In this document: positions 15,883-25,120 of the stretch, in pieces
How positions within the stretch are numbered: the first letter of the stretch is position 1
Layout of the letters: every line of letters begins with the position of its first letter
NCBI GenBank assembly: GCA_963697205.1
Contig: CAVONB010000013.1
Location: 62,001 to 126,000, forward strand
DNA: 64,000 nucleotides
DNA from: CAVONB01 sp963697205
Lineage (GTDB): Bacteria > Pseudomonadota > Alphaproteobacteria > Rhizobiales > Hyphomicrobiaceae
Direction of reading: 5' to 3'
Position numbers and translations under genes: made by a program
The notes under the pieces: model-generated
Databases searched by the model: none
What the model was told of the DNA's origin: nothing
What the model saw: the letters and a program-made list of their open reading frames with translations, nothing else

Positions 15883-17910
15883 ATGGCGCTCGGCGGGCAG
15901 AATAAGGCACGGATGCGCGCGCTCGCGGGACGCTCTCTGGCGGGCTACATCCGCCTCGTCGCGCGCACCGCCAAGACGGTCCACGAGCCGCCGGATCTGG
16001 TTTCGCGGCTGGTCGGAGCCCATCCCTTCATCATGGGCGTCTGGCATGGCCAGTTCCTGCTTGTGCCCCTCCTGTCGCAGCCCGGCGTGTCCGTCCGCGT
16101 CATGGTCGCGCGACACGGCGACGCCGAGGTCATCGCGGAGGCCCTACGACGTTTCCCAGGCGTCGACCTCATTCGTGGGGCAGGAGCCGGCGGTCGCAGC
16201 CGCGACCGCGGCGGCAGCCATGCCCTGCGCGCTTCCGTGCGCGCGCTCGACGACGGCGCCACCCTGATCATGACGGCCGACGTGCCGCCCGGCCCCGCGC
16301 GCCGCGCCGGATCGGGCATCATCACCCTTGCACGCCTGTCAGGCCGGCCCATCATACCGGTGGCCGCAGCCAGCTCTCGCTTCAAGAGCTTCGACACCTG
16401 GAGCCGCATGACGGTCAACCTGCCGTTTGGGAAGGTGGCCTACGTCGGCGGCGATCCCATCCATGTGCCCCGCGAAGCCGATGCCGCAACGCAGGAGGCG
16501 CTGCGCCAGAAGCTCGAGGATGAGCTCAATCGCCTGACGGTCCGGGCCTATGAGCTGAGCGGTGGCGATCTCGCCCGCGCCATGCCGCACGGCGCGCCGG
16601 GCGCCCCGCCGCCGCCCTTGCCGCTCCGGCTCAAGGCCTACCGCGGTGCCATGCGCCTCGCCCCGGTCGTCGCGCCCTCGGTGCTCGCTTGGCGTGAGCG
16701 CCAGGGCAAGGAGGAGGGGCGGCGGCGCGGCGAGCGGTTGGGCGTGGCCAGTGCACCGCGCCCCCTGGGCTCCCTGGTATGGCTGCATGCCGCCAGCGTC
16801 GGCGAGGTCAATGCCATCCTGCCCACCTTGGACGCGTTGGCTGCTGCCCGGCCCGATCTGTCGTTCCTTCTGACGACCGGCACCACAACGTCGGCGCGGC
16901 TGGCCGCCCAGCGCCTCGGCGCGCGCGCGGTTCATCAGTACCTCCCGCTCGACGCACCCCAATACGTCAACCGGTTCCTCGATCATTGGCGGCCTGATCT
17001 TGCGGTGTTCACCGAGTCGGAGATCTGGCCGAACCTCGTGCTCGCCGCCCAGGCGCGCGGCATCCCCCTGGCGCTCGTCAATGCGCGCATGTCCTCCAGG
17101 AGTTTCGACCGCTGGCGCCGCAATCTGCCGGCGGCCCGCCCGCTGTTCTCCGCTTTCGACGTCGTCCTCGCCCAAAATGACAAGCTCGCACGATGGCTCG
17201 CCCAGGTCGGCGCCCGCGAGCCCATCGACGGCGGCAACCTGAAGATCGATTCGCCGCCGCCGCCGGCCGATCCAACAGTCATGGCCGCCATGCGCCAAGC
17301 ACTCAACGATCGTCCCGTGTTTTTGGCTGCGAGCACGCATGAGGGCGAGGACGAGATCGTGATCGCCGCCCACCGCCGCATGGTGCGCGACCTGCCGGGC
17401 CTGTTGACGATCATCGCACCACGCCATCCCGAACGCGGCACCGCGATCGCAGAATTGGCCAAGGGACTGGGCCTCGCTGTCACGCAGCGCTCCCTCGGCG
17501 GAATGCCCGGGGCGGCGACCGACATCTACGTGGCCGACACCATCGGTGAACTCGGCTCCTTCTACGCGCTCGCCCCCGTTGCTTTCGTCGGCGGCTCGCT
17601 CGCCCCCCGCGGCGGCCAGAACCCGATCGAGCCCGTGCGCCTGGGCAGCACCGTCATCGTCGGCCCCAACGTCGGAAATTTCTACGACGCCTATCGCGCT
17701 CTCGCCCGGCGCGGCGGCATTATCGAGGTCACGGACGCGGACACGCTGGCCGTCGCCGCCGCCCGCCTTCTCACCGACCCTCAAGCGCGCGATACGATGC
17801 GGACCGGCGCCACGGCCGCACTCGAGCGACTGTCGGGCGCGCTGGCCCTGACGGTCGAGCGGCTGCTGGCCTTGTTGCCCGTCGCAAAGGACGTCGCGCG
17901 TGCCGATTGA
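15883..17910 (+). CDS. waaA: DUF374 acyltransferase-like domain fused to Kdo transferase WaaA
   Basis: One uninterrupted frame of 675 residues. Residues about 1-225 are a DUF374 lysophospholipid acyltransferase-like domain (GVWHGQFLLVPLL, then DGATLIMTADVPPGPARRAG and SGRPIIPVAAASSRF). A Pro-rich linker (GAPGAPPPPLP) leads to a full WaaA/KdtA domain from about residue 245: LVWLHAASVGEVNAILPTL, LLTTGTTTSARLA, VFTESEIWPNL, VFLAASTHEGEDE, FVGGSLAPRGGQNPIEP. WaaA transfers Kdo from CMP-Kdo to lipid IVA at the inner membrane. These are normally two adjacent genes. An internal ATG at 16582 would give a 442-residue WaaA of standard length, so separate synthesis is possible, though no clear ribosome site precedes it. 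lpxK overlaps the end by 11 bases. Confidence 0.9.
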   Translation: MALGGQNKARMRALAGRSLAGYIRLVARTAKTVHEPPDLVSRLVGAHPFIMGVWHGQFLLVPLLSQPGVSVRVMVARHGDAEVIAEALRRFPGVDLIRGAGAGGRSRDRGGSHALRASVRALDDGATLIMTADVPPGPARRAGSGIITLARLSGRPIIPVAAASSRFKSFDTWSRMTVNLPFGKVAYVGGDPIHVPREADAATQEALRQKLEDELNRLTVRAYELSGGDLARAMPHGAPGAPPPPLPLRLKAYRGAMRLAPVVAPSVLAWRERQGKEEGRRRGERLGVASAPRPLGSLVWLHAASVGEVNAILPTLDALAAARPDLSFLLTTGTTTSARLAAQRLGARAVHQYLPLDAPQYVNRFLDHWRPDLAVFTESEIWPNLVLAAQARGIPLALVNARMSSRSFDRWRRNLPAARPLFSAFDVVLAQNDKLARWLAQVGAREPIDGGNLKIDSPPPPADPTVMAAMRQALNDRPVFLAASTHEGEDEIVIAAHRRMVRDLPGLLTIIAPRHPERGTAIAELAKGLGLAVTQRSLGGMPGAATDIYVADTIGELGSFYALAPVAFVGGSLAPRGGQNPIEPVRLGSTVIVGPNVGNFYDAYRALARRGGIIEVTDADTLAVAAARLLTDPQARDTMRTGATAALERLSGALALTVERLLALLPVAKDVARAD

Positions 17911-18946
17911 CGAACCCCCGTGGTGGTACGCCGGCGACACGGACCCGCGCGCGCAGGTGTTGCGCCCCCTCTCGCAACTCTACGGCTGGGTCGCGACGCG
18001 GCGGATGTCACGCCCGCCCCGTCACCGCAGTTCGTTACCGGTCGTTTGCATCGGCAATTTCACCGCTGGCGGCACTGGCAAGACACCCCTGACCCAGGCC
18101 TGTCGGGCAATCCTTGCCGCCCGCAATCTCCGCGCAGCCGTCCTCAGTCGCGGCCATAGCGGGCGCGCACGCGGGCCACGTCGCATCGACCCCGACCGTG
18201 ATCGCGCCGAGGAAGTGGGCGACGAGCCGTTGCTTCTTGCCCGCACCGGAGACGTGTTCATCGCCCGCGACCGCGTCGCCGGCGCGCGCATGATCGAGGC
18301 GGCGGACGAGCCCTACGACCTGATCGTCATGGACGACGGTCTTCAAAACCCCGACCTCGCCAAGGATCTCACCCTTGCCGTCGTCGACTCCCGACGCGGC
18401 ATCGGCAACGCCGAGGTCATTCCATCGGGGCCACTGCGCGCGCCGATGGAGGCGCAGTTGCCGTGCGTCGATGCCATCGTCGTCAACCGTCCGCCCGGCA
18501 GCGACGACGATCCCGGTGCGGCCACCTGGCTGCGCCGCCATTTCGAGGGGCCGGTTCTCACAGCCCGGCCCGAAGGCGTACAGCCGCCGGCCACGCTGCT
18601 AGAGCACCCCGTCGTCGCTTTCGCCGGCATCGCCAACCCTGCGCGCTTCTTCGACCTGCTCAAGGCGACGGGCGTGACGGTCAGCGAGACGATCGCCTAC
18701 CGCGATCACCACGCCTTCACCGAAGGAGACGCGCAGGCGCTGCTGGCCAAGGTCGCCAACGACGGCCGGCAACTGGTCACCACGGAGAAGGACTGGGTGC
18801 GCTTGCTCGGCCACGCTGGCGCACGCGGCGCGCTGGCCCAAGCCGCCTACGCATTGCCGTTCCGACTGGCCTTCTCGCAGGACGACGCAAAACGGCTGGA
18901 CTCTTTGCTGGACGGGGCAATATCGCGCGCGCGGGTCGCAGATTAG
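17900..18946 (+). CDS. lpxK: Tetraacyldisaccharide 4'-kinase LpxK
   Basis: Codes for 348 residues from GTG 17900, overlapping waaA. The N-terminal MPIDEPPWWYAGD and PLSQLYGWV are typical; the P-loop is GNFTAGGTGKTPLTQ, followed by LSRGHSGRARGP, VGDEPLLLART and the catalytic-base segment VMDDGLQNPDLAKDL. LpxK phosphorylates the 4' position of the lipid A disaccharide precursor to make lipid IVA, the acceptor for WaaA, so the coupling of the two genes makes biochemical sense. The C-terminal part includes HAFTEGDAQALLAK and TTEKDWVRL, also conserved. Confidence 0.96.
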   Translation: MPIDEPPWWYAGDTDPRAQVLRPLSQLYGWVATRRMSRPPRHRSSLPVVCIGNFTAGGTGKTPLTQACRAILAARNLRAAVLSRGHSGRARGPRRIDPDRDRAEEVGDEPLLLARTGDVFIARDRVAGARMIEAADEPYDLIVMDDGLQNPDLAKDLTLAVVDSRRGIGNAEVIPSGPLRAPMEAQLPCVDAIVVNRPPGSDDDPGAATWLRRHFEGPVLTARPEGVQPPATLLEHPVVAFAGIANPARFFDLLKATGVTVSETIAYRDHHAFTEGDAQALLAKVANDGRQLVTTEKDWVRLLGHAGARGALAQAAYALPFRLAFSQDDAKRLDSLLDGAISRARVAD

Positions 18947-18999
18947 GGCGCGTTCAACCGCTGCCGTGGCGAGAAAGGCGCGCGAATGGCCGCGCGTGA

Positions 19000-19236
19000 T
19001 CAAGCCGGACTGTCCTTCTGCGCGGCAAGATCGCGCGTGCGCTGCATGGAAACCGTGGCCGACGCATAGGCCTCCTGCCGCTCCACATTCCAATAGCGCA
19101 GGTCGGAGAGCGGAATCGGTTCGCCCGTCACCGCACAGCGCACGAAATCGCCCGCAGATAGGACGTGGAACTCGCCATCGGCATAGCGCACGCGGGCCTC
19201 GCCCTTGAGCCCGAAGATGCGGTCGAACCGGTTCAT
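19000..19236 (-). CDS. DUF2093 protein
   Basis: Codes for 78 residues from ATG 19236. The segment GEARVRYADGEFHVLSAGDF followed by VRCAVTGEPIPLSDLRYWNV matches the DUF2093 family, a small alphaproteobacterial protein whose gene is regularly found beside lpxK and waaA. It ends with VERQEAYASATVSMQR. The function is unknown. It is convergent with lpxK, 53 bases away. Confidence 0.88.
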   Translation of the reverse strand: MNRFDRIFGLKGEARVRYADGEFHVLSAGDFVRCAVTGEPIPLSDLRYWNVERQEAYASATVSMQRTRDLAAQKDSPA

Positions 19237-19414
19237 GCTGGCCTCTCTCGGCAACCGACGCAGAAAATGGGCGCGCAAACGCGCCGGTCGGCTGGCAGAT
19301 GAATGAGCCCACGGCCGCGCGGCGTCAAGTCTGTGGTGGCACCGAGGTCAGCCCCGTAGACCCGGCTGGCCCCGCCGTCACGCCTGTGTCGGCGCGGACG
19401 CGCGGACGCTTTCC

Positions 19415-21016
19415 TCAGAAAAGAGAGCCCTGCCCACCGTCGCTGCGCCGCGGCGGGCGTGCGCGCACAGCCCCCGTGGCGAGCCCGCTCCCGGCAGGCG
19501 CGCGCGCCTCGGGCTCCGGCGGCCCCGCCGCATCAGCTGAGCGGGACGATGTCCCTTCGGGCGGCTCACCCGGGGTCGCCGTCGCCGCCCGCTTGCCGTC
19601 GGCGAACTCGATTTCGAGGAGCGCCCCAGCTGTGACCCCCGAGGCCCTCCGGATCGTCCGTCCCTCGCCATCGCGCACCAGCGCGAACCCGCGCTCCAGC
19701 ACGCTCTGGTAGCTCAGCGTCCCCAGGAGCTTGCCCACACCGGCAAGACCCGCACGCCGCGCCTCGACGATGTTGGCGATGACGCGCACGTTGAGCCGTC
19801 CGCCGACACGCTCGAAACGCGAGCGCCGATTGCCGGTGCCCCGCTCCAGCGCCTGCGCGGCGCGTTGCTGGGTGCGCGCCAGGCGCTCGCCCGCCCGCTC
19901 CAGCCGGACCTCGAGCAGTCGTGGTTGCAACCGCGCGCCGACCCGCGTCAACCGTGTCTTGTGCTGGTGCGTGTTGGCGAGCAGCGCCCGCCCGAGCCGC
20001 CGCTCCACTGCATCGAACCGCTGGCGGGGCAGGGCGAGCAGATCGACGAGCCGCGGCAAACCGCGCGCCGCCGCTCGCAGATGCGTGCGCAAGCCCTCCA
20101 GCGCACGGCTGATCGCGACCTGCAGGCGAATGCCGCCTTCACCAACCTGATGCACGAGGTCGGAGTGCTTGGGCACCGCCCATTCCGCAGCCTTGGTCGG
20201 CGTCGGTGCGCGCGCGTCGGCGGCGAGATCGATCAACGTCCAGTCGGTCTCGTGGCCGACCGCGGAGATCAAGGGGATCTCGCTCTCCGCGGCCGCGCGC
20301 ACCACGGCTTCCTCGTTGAAGCCCCATAAATCCTCCAGGCTGCCGCCACCGCGCGCCACGATCAGAACGTCGGGGCGCGGGATCGCCCCGCCCGGGGTGA
20401 GCGCGTTGAAACCGCGGATCGCGCCCGCCACTTCCGCGGCACTCGTCTCACCCTGGACGCGCACCGGCCAAACCAGGACGCGCGTGGGAAACCGCTCTGT
20501 GAAGCCGTGCAGCATGTCGCGGATCACCGCGCCGGTGGGCGAGGTCACGATCCCAACAACCGCGGGCAGAAACGGCAGCCGCTTCTTGCGCGCGTCCTCG
20601 AACAGACCTTCCGCGCCGAGCTTGCGCTTGCGCTCTTCCAAGAGCGCCATCAGCGCGCCGACACCTGCCGGCTCCATCGCCTCGATGACGATCTGGTACT
20701 TCGAGGAATTGGGGTAGGTGGTGATGCGGCCCTGTGCCAGCACCTCCATGCCTTCTTCCGGCTTGAACTTCAGCTTCCCCCACGAGCCACGCCAGACGAC
20801 CGCGTCGATCTTGGCCTTGTCGTCCTTGAGCGAGAAGTAGCAGTGGCCGGAAGAGTGAGGCCCCCGATAGCCAGAGATCTCGCCGCGCACGCGCACGTAG
20901 CCGAACCCGTCCTCCAGCGAGCGCTTGATGGCGCCCGCGAGATCGGAAACTGAGAATTCGGCGGCATTGGCCCCGGCCTGCGGGGCGTTCCGCTGTTGAC
21001 GCAGCGTCTCGGCCAC
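19415..21016 (-). CDS. xseA: Exodeoxyribonuclease VII large subunit
   Basis: Codes for 533 residues from GTG 21016. An OB-fold DNA-binding domain occupies about residues 20-120 (FSVSDLAGAIKRSLEDGFGY, then VRVRGEISGYRG and HCYFSLKDDKAKIDAVVW), followed by the catalytic region (LPFLPAVVGIVTSPTGAVIR, VARGGGSLEDLWGFNEE, SAVGHETDWTLIDLAADARA) and a long arginine-rich coiled coil (about 300-440). The end GQGSLF is typical for Rhizobiales. With XseB (not in this window) it degrades single-stranded DNA to oligonucleotides. The adjacent divergent purD is a common neighbour. Confidence 0.96.
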   Translation of the reverse strand: MAETLRQQRNAPQAGANAAEFSVSDLAGAIKRSLEDGFGYVRVRGEISGYRGPHSSGHCYFSLKDDKAKIDAVVWRGSWGKLKFKPEEGMEVLAQGRITTYPNSSKYQIVIEAMEPAGVGALMALLEERKRKLGAEGLFEDARKKRLPFLPAVVGIVTSPTGAVIRDMLHGFTERFPTRVLVWPVRVQGETSAAEVAGAIRGFNALTPGGAIPRPDVLIVARGGGSLEDLWGFNEEAVVRAAAESEIPLISAVGHETDWTLIDLAADARAPTPTKAAEWAVPKHSDLVHQVGEGGIRLQVAISRALEGLRTHLRAAARGLPRLVDLLALPRQRFDAVERRLGRALLANTHQHKTRLTRVGARLQPRLLEVRLERAGERLARTQQRAAQALERGTGNRRSRFERVGGRLNVRVIANIVEARRAGLAGVGKLLGTLSYQSVLERGFALVRDGEGRTIRRASGVTAGALLEIEFADGKRAATATPGEPPEGTSSRSADAAGPPEPEARAPAGSGLATGAVRARPPRRSDGGQGSLF

Positions 21017-21165
21017 AATCCATCCCTGTGGAACGACTCAAGCCATGATATAGGAACCCGGTGGTCGCGAAGCCGGCTCCGGCAGGCTTCTCCCAGGAAT
21101 CGGATGCCCCGGCAACCCGGGGCCGCGCGGGGCGCCCGTTCCCACGGGCGCGAGAACGGGTAGCC

Positions 21166-22449
21166 ATGAACGTTCTGCTCATTGGATCGGGTGGCCGCGA
21201 GCACGCCCTGGCCTGGTCACTGTCGGCCAGCCCGCTGATGACCAAGCTCTATGCAGCGCCGGGAAATCCCGGCATCGGTCGCCACGCCGAGTGTGTGGAC
21301 TTGCCGATCGCCGACCACGGGGCGGTCACTGCTTTTTGCCGCGAGCGGCGTATCGATCTCGTCGTCGTCGGTCCCGAGGCGCCGCTGGTCGCCGGATTGG
21401 CCGATGATCTGACGGCCGCCGGCATCAAGGTCTTCGGCCCCTCCAAGGCAGCCGCGCAGCTGGAAGGCTCCAAGGGCTTCACTAAGGACCTGTGCCGCGA
21501 CCTTGCCATCCCGCAAGCCGCCTACGGCCGCTTCCGCGATGCCGCCGCCGCCAAGGTCTATCTCGCCGGCCAGTCGCTCCCGATTGTCGTCAAGGCGGAC
21601 GGTCTCGCTGCCGGCAAAGGCGTCGTCATCGCCGAAACCATGGCCGCCGCTGAGGCCGCCATCGACGCCTGTTTCGCCGGCGCCTTCGGCGCGGCCGGCT
21701 CCGAGGTCGTCGTCGAGGAGTTCATGAACGGCGAGGAGGCGAGCTTCTTCGCCCTCGTCGACGGGACGACGGCGTTACCGCTCGCCAGCGCCCAGGACCA
21801 CAAACGCGTCGGGGACGGCGACAAGGGGCCAAACACCGGTGGCATGGGCGCTTATTCGCCCGCACCCGTGATGACGGCCGATCTCGAGCGCCGCGCCATG
21901 GAGGAGATCGTCATCCCGACCGTACGCGGCATGGCCGCGCGCGGCATACCCTACAAGGGCGTGCTCTACGCCGGCTTGATGATCACCGCCGATGGCCCCA
22001 AGCTGATCGAATACAATTGCCGCTTCGGCGACCCGGAATGCCAGGTGCTGGTGTTACGCTTGAAATCGGATCTTCTGGCTGCGCTGCTGGCAACGTGCGA
22101 CGGCGTGCTCTCCTCGTTCGACCTGCGCTGGTGGGACGATGTCGCGCTGACCGTGGTGATGGCCGCCCGCGGTTATCCCGACGCCCCGGAGAAGGGCTCC
22201 CAGATCAAGGGTCTGGAACGCGCATCGCGCGTGCAGGGCGTCGAGGTCTTCCACGCCGGCACGCGGATGATCGACGATCGCCTCGTTGCGGACGGTGGTC
22301 GCGTACTGAACGTTACCGCGCGCGGCAAGACCGTGGCCGAGGCGCAGGCGCGCGCCTACGAGGGGATCGGCCAGATCGACTGGCCCGGTGGATTCTGCCG
22401 CCGCGATATCGGCTGGCGCGCCATTGCCCGCGAATCCGGCGGGACATGA
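21166..22449 (+). CDS. purD: Phosphoribosylamine--glycine ligase PurD
   Basis: Codes for 427 residues from ATG 21166. It opens with MNVLLIGSGGREHALAWSL and carries the ATP-grasp signatures VVKADGLAAGKGVVIAET, FMNGEEASFFALVDG, GDGDKGPNTGGMGAYSPAP and EYNCRFGDPECQVL. PurD joins glycine to 5-phosphoribosylamine using ATP in purine synthesis. It lies divergent from xseA; the in-frame region upstream of 21166 lacks conservation, which supports this start. Confidence 0.97.
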   Translation: MNVLLIGSGGREHALAWSLSASPLMTKLYAAPGNPGIGRHAECVDLPIADHGAVTAFCRERRIDLVVVGPEAPLVAGLADDLTAAGIKVFGPSKAAAQLEGSKGFTKDLCRDLAIPQAAYGRFRDAAAAKVYLAGQSLPIVVKADGLAAGKGVVIAETMAAAEAAIDACFAGAFGAAGSEVVVEEFMNGEEASFFALVDGTTALPLASAQDHKRVGDGDKGPNTGGMGAYSPAPVMTADLERRAMEEIVIPTVRGMAARGIPYKGVLYAGLMITADGPKLIEYNCRFGDPECQVLVLRLKSDLLAALLATCDGVLSSFDLRWWDDVALTVVMAARGYPDAPEKGSQIKGLERASRVQGVEVFHAGTRMIDDRLVADGGRVLNVTARGKTVAEAQARAYEGIGQIDWPGGFCRRDIGWRAIARESGGT

Positions 22450-22495
22450 GGCCCTGAGGCCCGCAACACCGCACACACCAAGTGACGAGCGCACC

Positions 22496-23404
22496 ATGAC
22501 GGCCCTGCCCGACCTCTTTCCCGGCTTTGCGACGCACCGGATCGCCACCGACGGCGCCGAGATCTTTGCGCGCGTCGGCGGCTCGGGCCCGCCGCTGCTG
22601 TTGCTGCACGGCTATCCCCAGACGCACGCCTGCTGGAACAAGATCGCAGCGGCGCTGGCCAGGGAGTTCACGGTCATCTGCGCCGACTTGCGCGGCTATG
22701 GCGCGAGCGTCGGTCCACCAGCCGACACCGCCCACGAGAACTATTCCAAGCGCATGATGGCGCGCGATGCCGTCCTTCTCATGCGGACCTTGGGCTTTCA
22801 GCGATTTGCGCTCGCTGGTCACGATCGCGGCGGCCGTGTCGCCTATCGCCTCGCGCTCGATGAACCCGATGTCCTGACCAGCGTCGCCCTCCTCGACATC
22901 GTACCAACGCTCGACAACTGGGAAGGCATGACGTGGCAGAAGGCGATCGCGGCCTACCACTGGCCGTTCCTCGCCCAGCCCTATCCGCTGCCCGAGACGC
23001 TGATCGCCGCCGACGCCGACTACTACGTGCTGCACACGCTGGAGAGCTGGACCAAAACGAAATCGCTCGATTGCTTTGGACCGGACGCTCTGCAGCACTA
23101 CCGCGTGCTCCTGGAAAATCCGGCAAGCCTCAACGCCGTATGCGAGGATTATCGCGCAGGCGCGACCATCGACCGCGAGCGCGACGCCGCCGACCGCGCC
23201 GCCGGCCGCCAGATCGGCGTGCCCGCGCTCGTCGTGTGGAGCACGCACTATCTCGGTCGCGGCGGGAGCGATCCAGGCGCCGTCTGGCAACGCTGGTGCA
23301 CCGACGTGCGAACCGTGTCCGTCGACAGCGGCCATTTCGTCATGGAAGAAGCCCCCGACGCCACGCTCGCCGCGCTGCTGCCGTTCTTGCGTGACACCTG
23401 CTGA
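22496..23404 (+). CDS. Alpha/beta hydrolase of the haloacetate (fluoroacetate) dehalogenase type
   Basis: Codes for 302 residues from ATG 22496. The nucleophile elbow reads AGHDRGGRVAYR, giving Asp as nucleophile and two Arg at the positions that bind the substrate carboxylate in fluoroacetate dehalogenases. YHWPFLAQPYPLPE supplies the His-Trp pair that forms the halide pocket in those enzymes, and DSGHFVMEEAP supplies the catalytic His. HGYPQTHACWNKIA is the oxyanion-hole segment. Expected reaction: hydrolysis of a 2-haloacid to a 2-hydroxyacid. Relatives with the same residues may instead be epoxide hydrolases, so the substrate is inferred. It follows purD by 46 bases. Confidence 0.8.
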   Translation: MTALPDLFPGFATHRIATDGAEIFARVGGSGPPLLLLHGYPQTHACWNKIAAALAREFTVICADLRGYGASVGPPADTAHENYSKRMMARDAVLLMRTLGFQRFALAGHDRGGRVAYRLALDEPDVLTSVALLDIVPTLDNWEGMTWQKAIAAYHWPFLAQPYPLPETLIAADADYYVLHTLESWTKTKSLDCFGPDALQHYRVLLENPASLNAVCEDYRAGATIDRERDAADRAAGRQIGVPALVVWSTHYLGRGGSDPGAVWQRWCTDVRTVSVDSGHFVMEEAPDATLAALLPFLRDTC

Positions 23405-23560
23405 TCGGGCGGTGCCGCTGCCGCACGCGCCAGCATACGTGCCACGAGACAAGCGCTGCTGCAGGGCCCCGGCGTGGCCGTCCGGAAAGAGCGAGATCTT
23501 TCCGGCTCGGCGCCGGGCGCGCTGCCGACCCGTTGCACAACGGTTGAACAGGACACAGCC

Positions 23561-24526
23561 GTGACGAAAGACATCGCGATCAAGTCCACCCAACTCCCAG
23601 CCAAGCCGCCGCGCATCGGCCTTGCGTTGGGCGGCGGCGGCGCGCGTGGGCTCGGCCACATCTTGATGCTCGAAGCCTTCGAGGAGCTGGGTCTGCGGCC
23701 AAGTGCCATCGCCGGCACATCGATCGGCGCCATTTATGGCGCCTGCTATGCCTCGGGCCTCACCGCCCACCAGATCCGCGTCTACACCGAAGAAGTGCTG
23801 AACCAGCGCTTCGATCTTGCCCGCCAACTCTTCCAGTCACGTGCTGCCCCCGTGCCGCAACTGATGAACCTGTTCCGGCTCAAAACGGCGTTGCTCAACG
23901 GCGAAGCCCTGCTCGACCTGGTGCTGCCCACGCGCGTTGCCCGCGACTTCGCCACCCTCGAGATCCCCTTGCGCATCTGCGCGACCGATTTCCACCGCCA
24001 GGAATGCGTCGTGTTCACCGACGGACCGTTGCGCCGAGCGGTCGCCGCCAGCATGGCGCTGCCGGTGCTGTTCGCACCCGTCGCCCACGACGGAATGGCG
24101 CTGATGGACGGCGGGCTCGTCAACCCGCTGCCCTTCGACGTCTTCGGGCCCGATGTCGACATCACCGTCGCCATCGACGTTAGTGGCATCCCCCGCACGC
24201 CCGACGAGCACGCCGCGCCCACCGCCATCGAAGCCCTGGTCGGCTCCTCCCAGATCCTCCAGCGCGCGATCGTCAAGGAAAAGCTCCGCTCACGCCAACC
24301 CGACGTCTATGTCGACGTCGCCGTCGAGCAGTTCCATGTCCTGGAATTCCACCGCTACCCCGAAATTCTGGAGGCGGCCCAGCCGGCCAAGGCCCTGCTG
24401 AAGGAGCGCCTGCGAAAGATCCTCGGCGCCACGCTCGCCGAGACCGAGCCGGTAGCCGAGCCCGATAAGCCAAAGCGCCTACCCAAGCCGCCCCGCAAGC
24501 TCACTGGCCCGCGCGAAGACGCATGA
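23561..24526 (+). CDS. Patatin-like phospholipase family protein
   Basis: Codes for 321 residues from GTG 23561; an in-frame GTG at 23474 would add 29 residues of unlikely composition. The patatin motifs are all there: GLALGGGGARGLGHI (oxyanion hole), IAGTSIGAIYGA (nucleophile Ser in GTSIG) and LMDGGLVNPLPFDV (catalytic Asp in DGG). It also has the RssA-like region RAVAASMALPVLFAPV. A cytoplasmic acyl-ester hydrolase acting on lipids is expected. The C terminus is Pro/Lys-rich. Confidence 0.88.
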   Translation: MTKDIAIKSTQLPAKPPRIGLALGGGGARGLGHILMLEAFEELGLRPSAIAGTSIGAIYGACYASGLTAHQIRVYTEEVLNQRFDLARQLFQSRAAPVPQLMNLFRLKTALLNGEALLDLVLPTRVARDFATLEIPLRICATDFHRQECVVFTDGPLRRAVAASMALPVLFAPVAHDGMALMDGGLVNPLPFDVFGPDVDITVAIDVSGIPRTPDEHAAPTAIEALVGSSQILQRAIVKEKLRSRQPDVYVDVAVEQFHVLEFHRYPEILEAAQPAKALLKERLRKILGATLAETEPVAEPDKPKRLPKPPRKLTGPREDA

Positions 24527-24608
24527 CCCGACGCCGCAGCGCACGCGCGGTCGCCAGGCGGCCTCTGCGATAGATTGCGTGCCGGGTGGTCCACCCGCAG
24601 GAGACGTG

Positions 24609-25082
24609 TCAATCGCGCCGGGCCGCGAAGAAGTCCCTCAGCAGCCCCGCCGCGCGCACCTCGTCGATGCCGGAATAGACTTCCGGCGCGTGATGGCAGG
24701 ACGTCTGGGCGAAAATGCACGGGCCATGCTCGACGCCCCCGCTCTTGGGATCACCCGCGCCATAATAGAGGCGTCGGATGCGAGCAAACGAGATGACGGC
24801 CGCGCACATCGGACAGGGCTCAAGCGACACGTAGAGGTCGCAACCCACCAGCCGCTCCGACCCCAGCGCAGCGCATGCAACCCGAATAGCCAGCATCTCC
24901 GCATGCGCGGACGGGTCCGACAGCTCCCGCGTCCGGTTGCCCGCCCGCGCGAGAACCTCCCCCGCAGCCGACACCACAACGGCCCCCACCGGCACCTCTC
25001 CGCGACGCCCCGCCGCCTCCGCTTCGGCCAGCGCGGCAGCCATGTAGCCATCCCTGTGGTCGCGGGCATCGCGCGGTGTCAT
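24609..25082 (-). CDS. tadA: tRNA-specific adenosine deaminase TadA
   Basis: Codes for 157 residues from ATG 25082. Zinc-dependent deaminase motifs are plain: SAHAEMLAI (His ligand and proton-shuttling Glu) and EPCPMCAAVISFARIRRLYY (two Cys ligands), with GGVEHG and FFAARRD at the end as in bacterial TadA. It converts adenosine 34 of tRNA-Arg(ACG) to inosine and is normally essential. It is divergent from rluB with only 38 bases between, so the two starts probably share a compact promoter region; this tadA/rluB-rsmD arrangement is common in Rhizobiales. Confidence 0.95.
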   Translation of the reverse strand: MTPRDARDHRDGYMAAALAEAEAAGRRGEVPVGAVVVSAAGEVLARAGNRTRELSDPSAHAEMLAIRVACAALGSERLVGCDLYVSLEPCPMCAAVISFARIRRLYYGAGDPKSGGVEHGPCIFAQTSCHHAPEVYSGIDEVRAAGLLRDFFAARRD

Positions 25083-25120
25083 AAAGGGCCCCGAACGTTC
25101 ATACGGAAGACAACCATCAC

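Noticed and set aside
16339..17940. A 533-codon open frame antisense to the WaaA domain
   Set aside because: No family resemblance; composition is that of a shadow frame, and it lies wholly over a well-supported gene.
22313..23827. A 504-codon open frame antisense to the hydrolase and patatin genes
   Set aside because: It spans two good genes on the other strand and has no recognisable motif.
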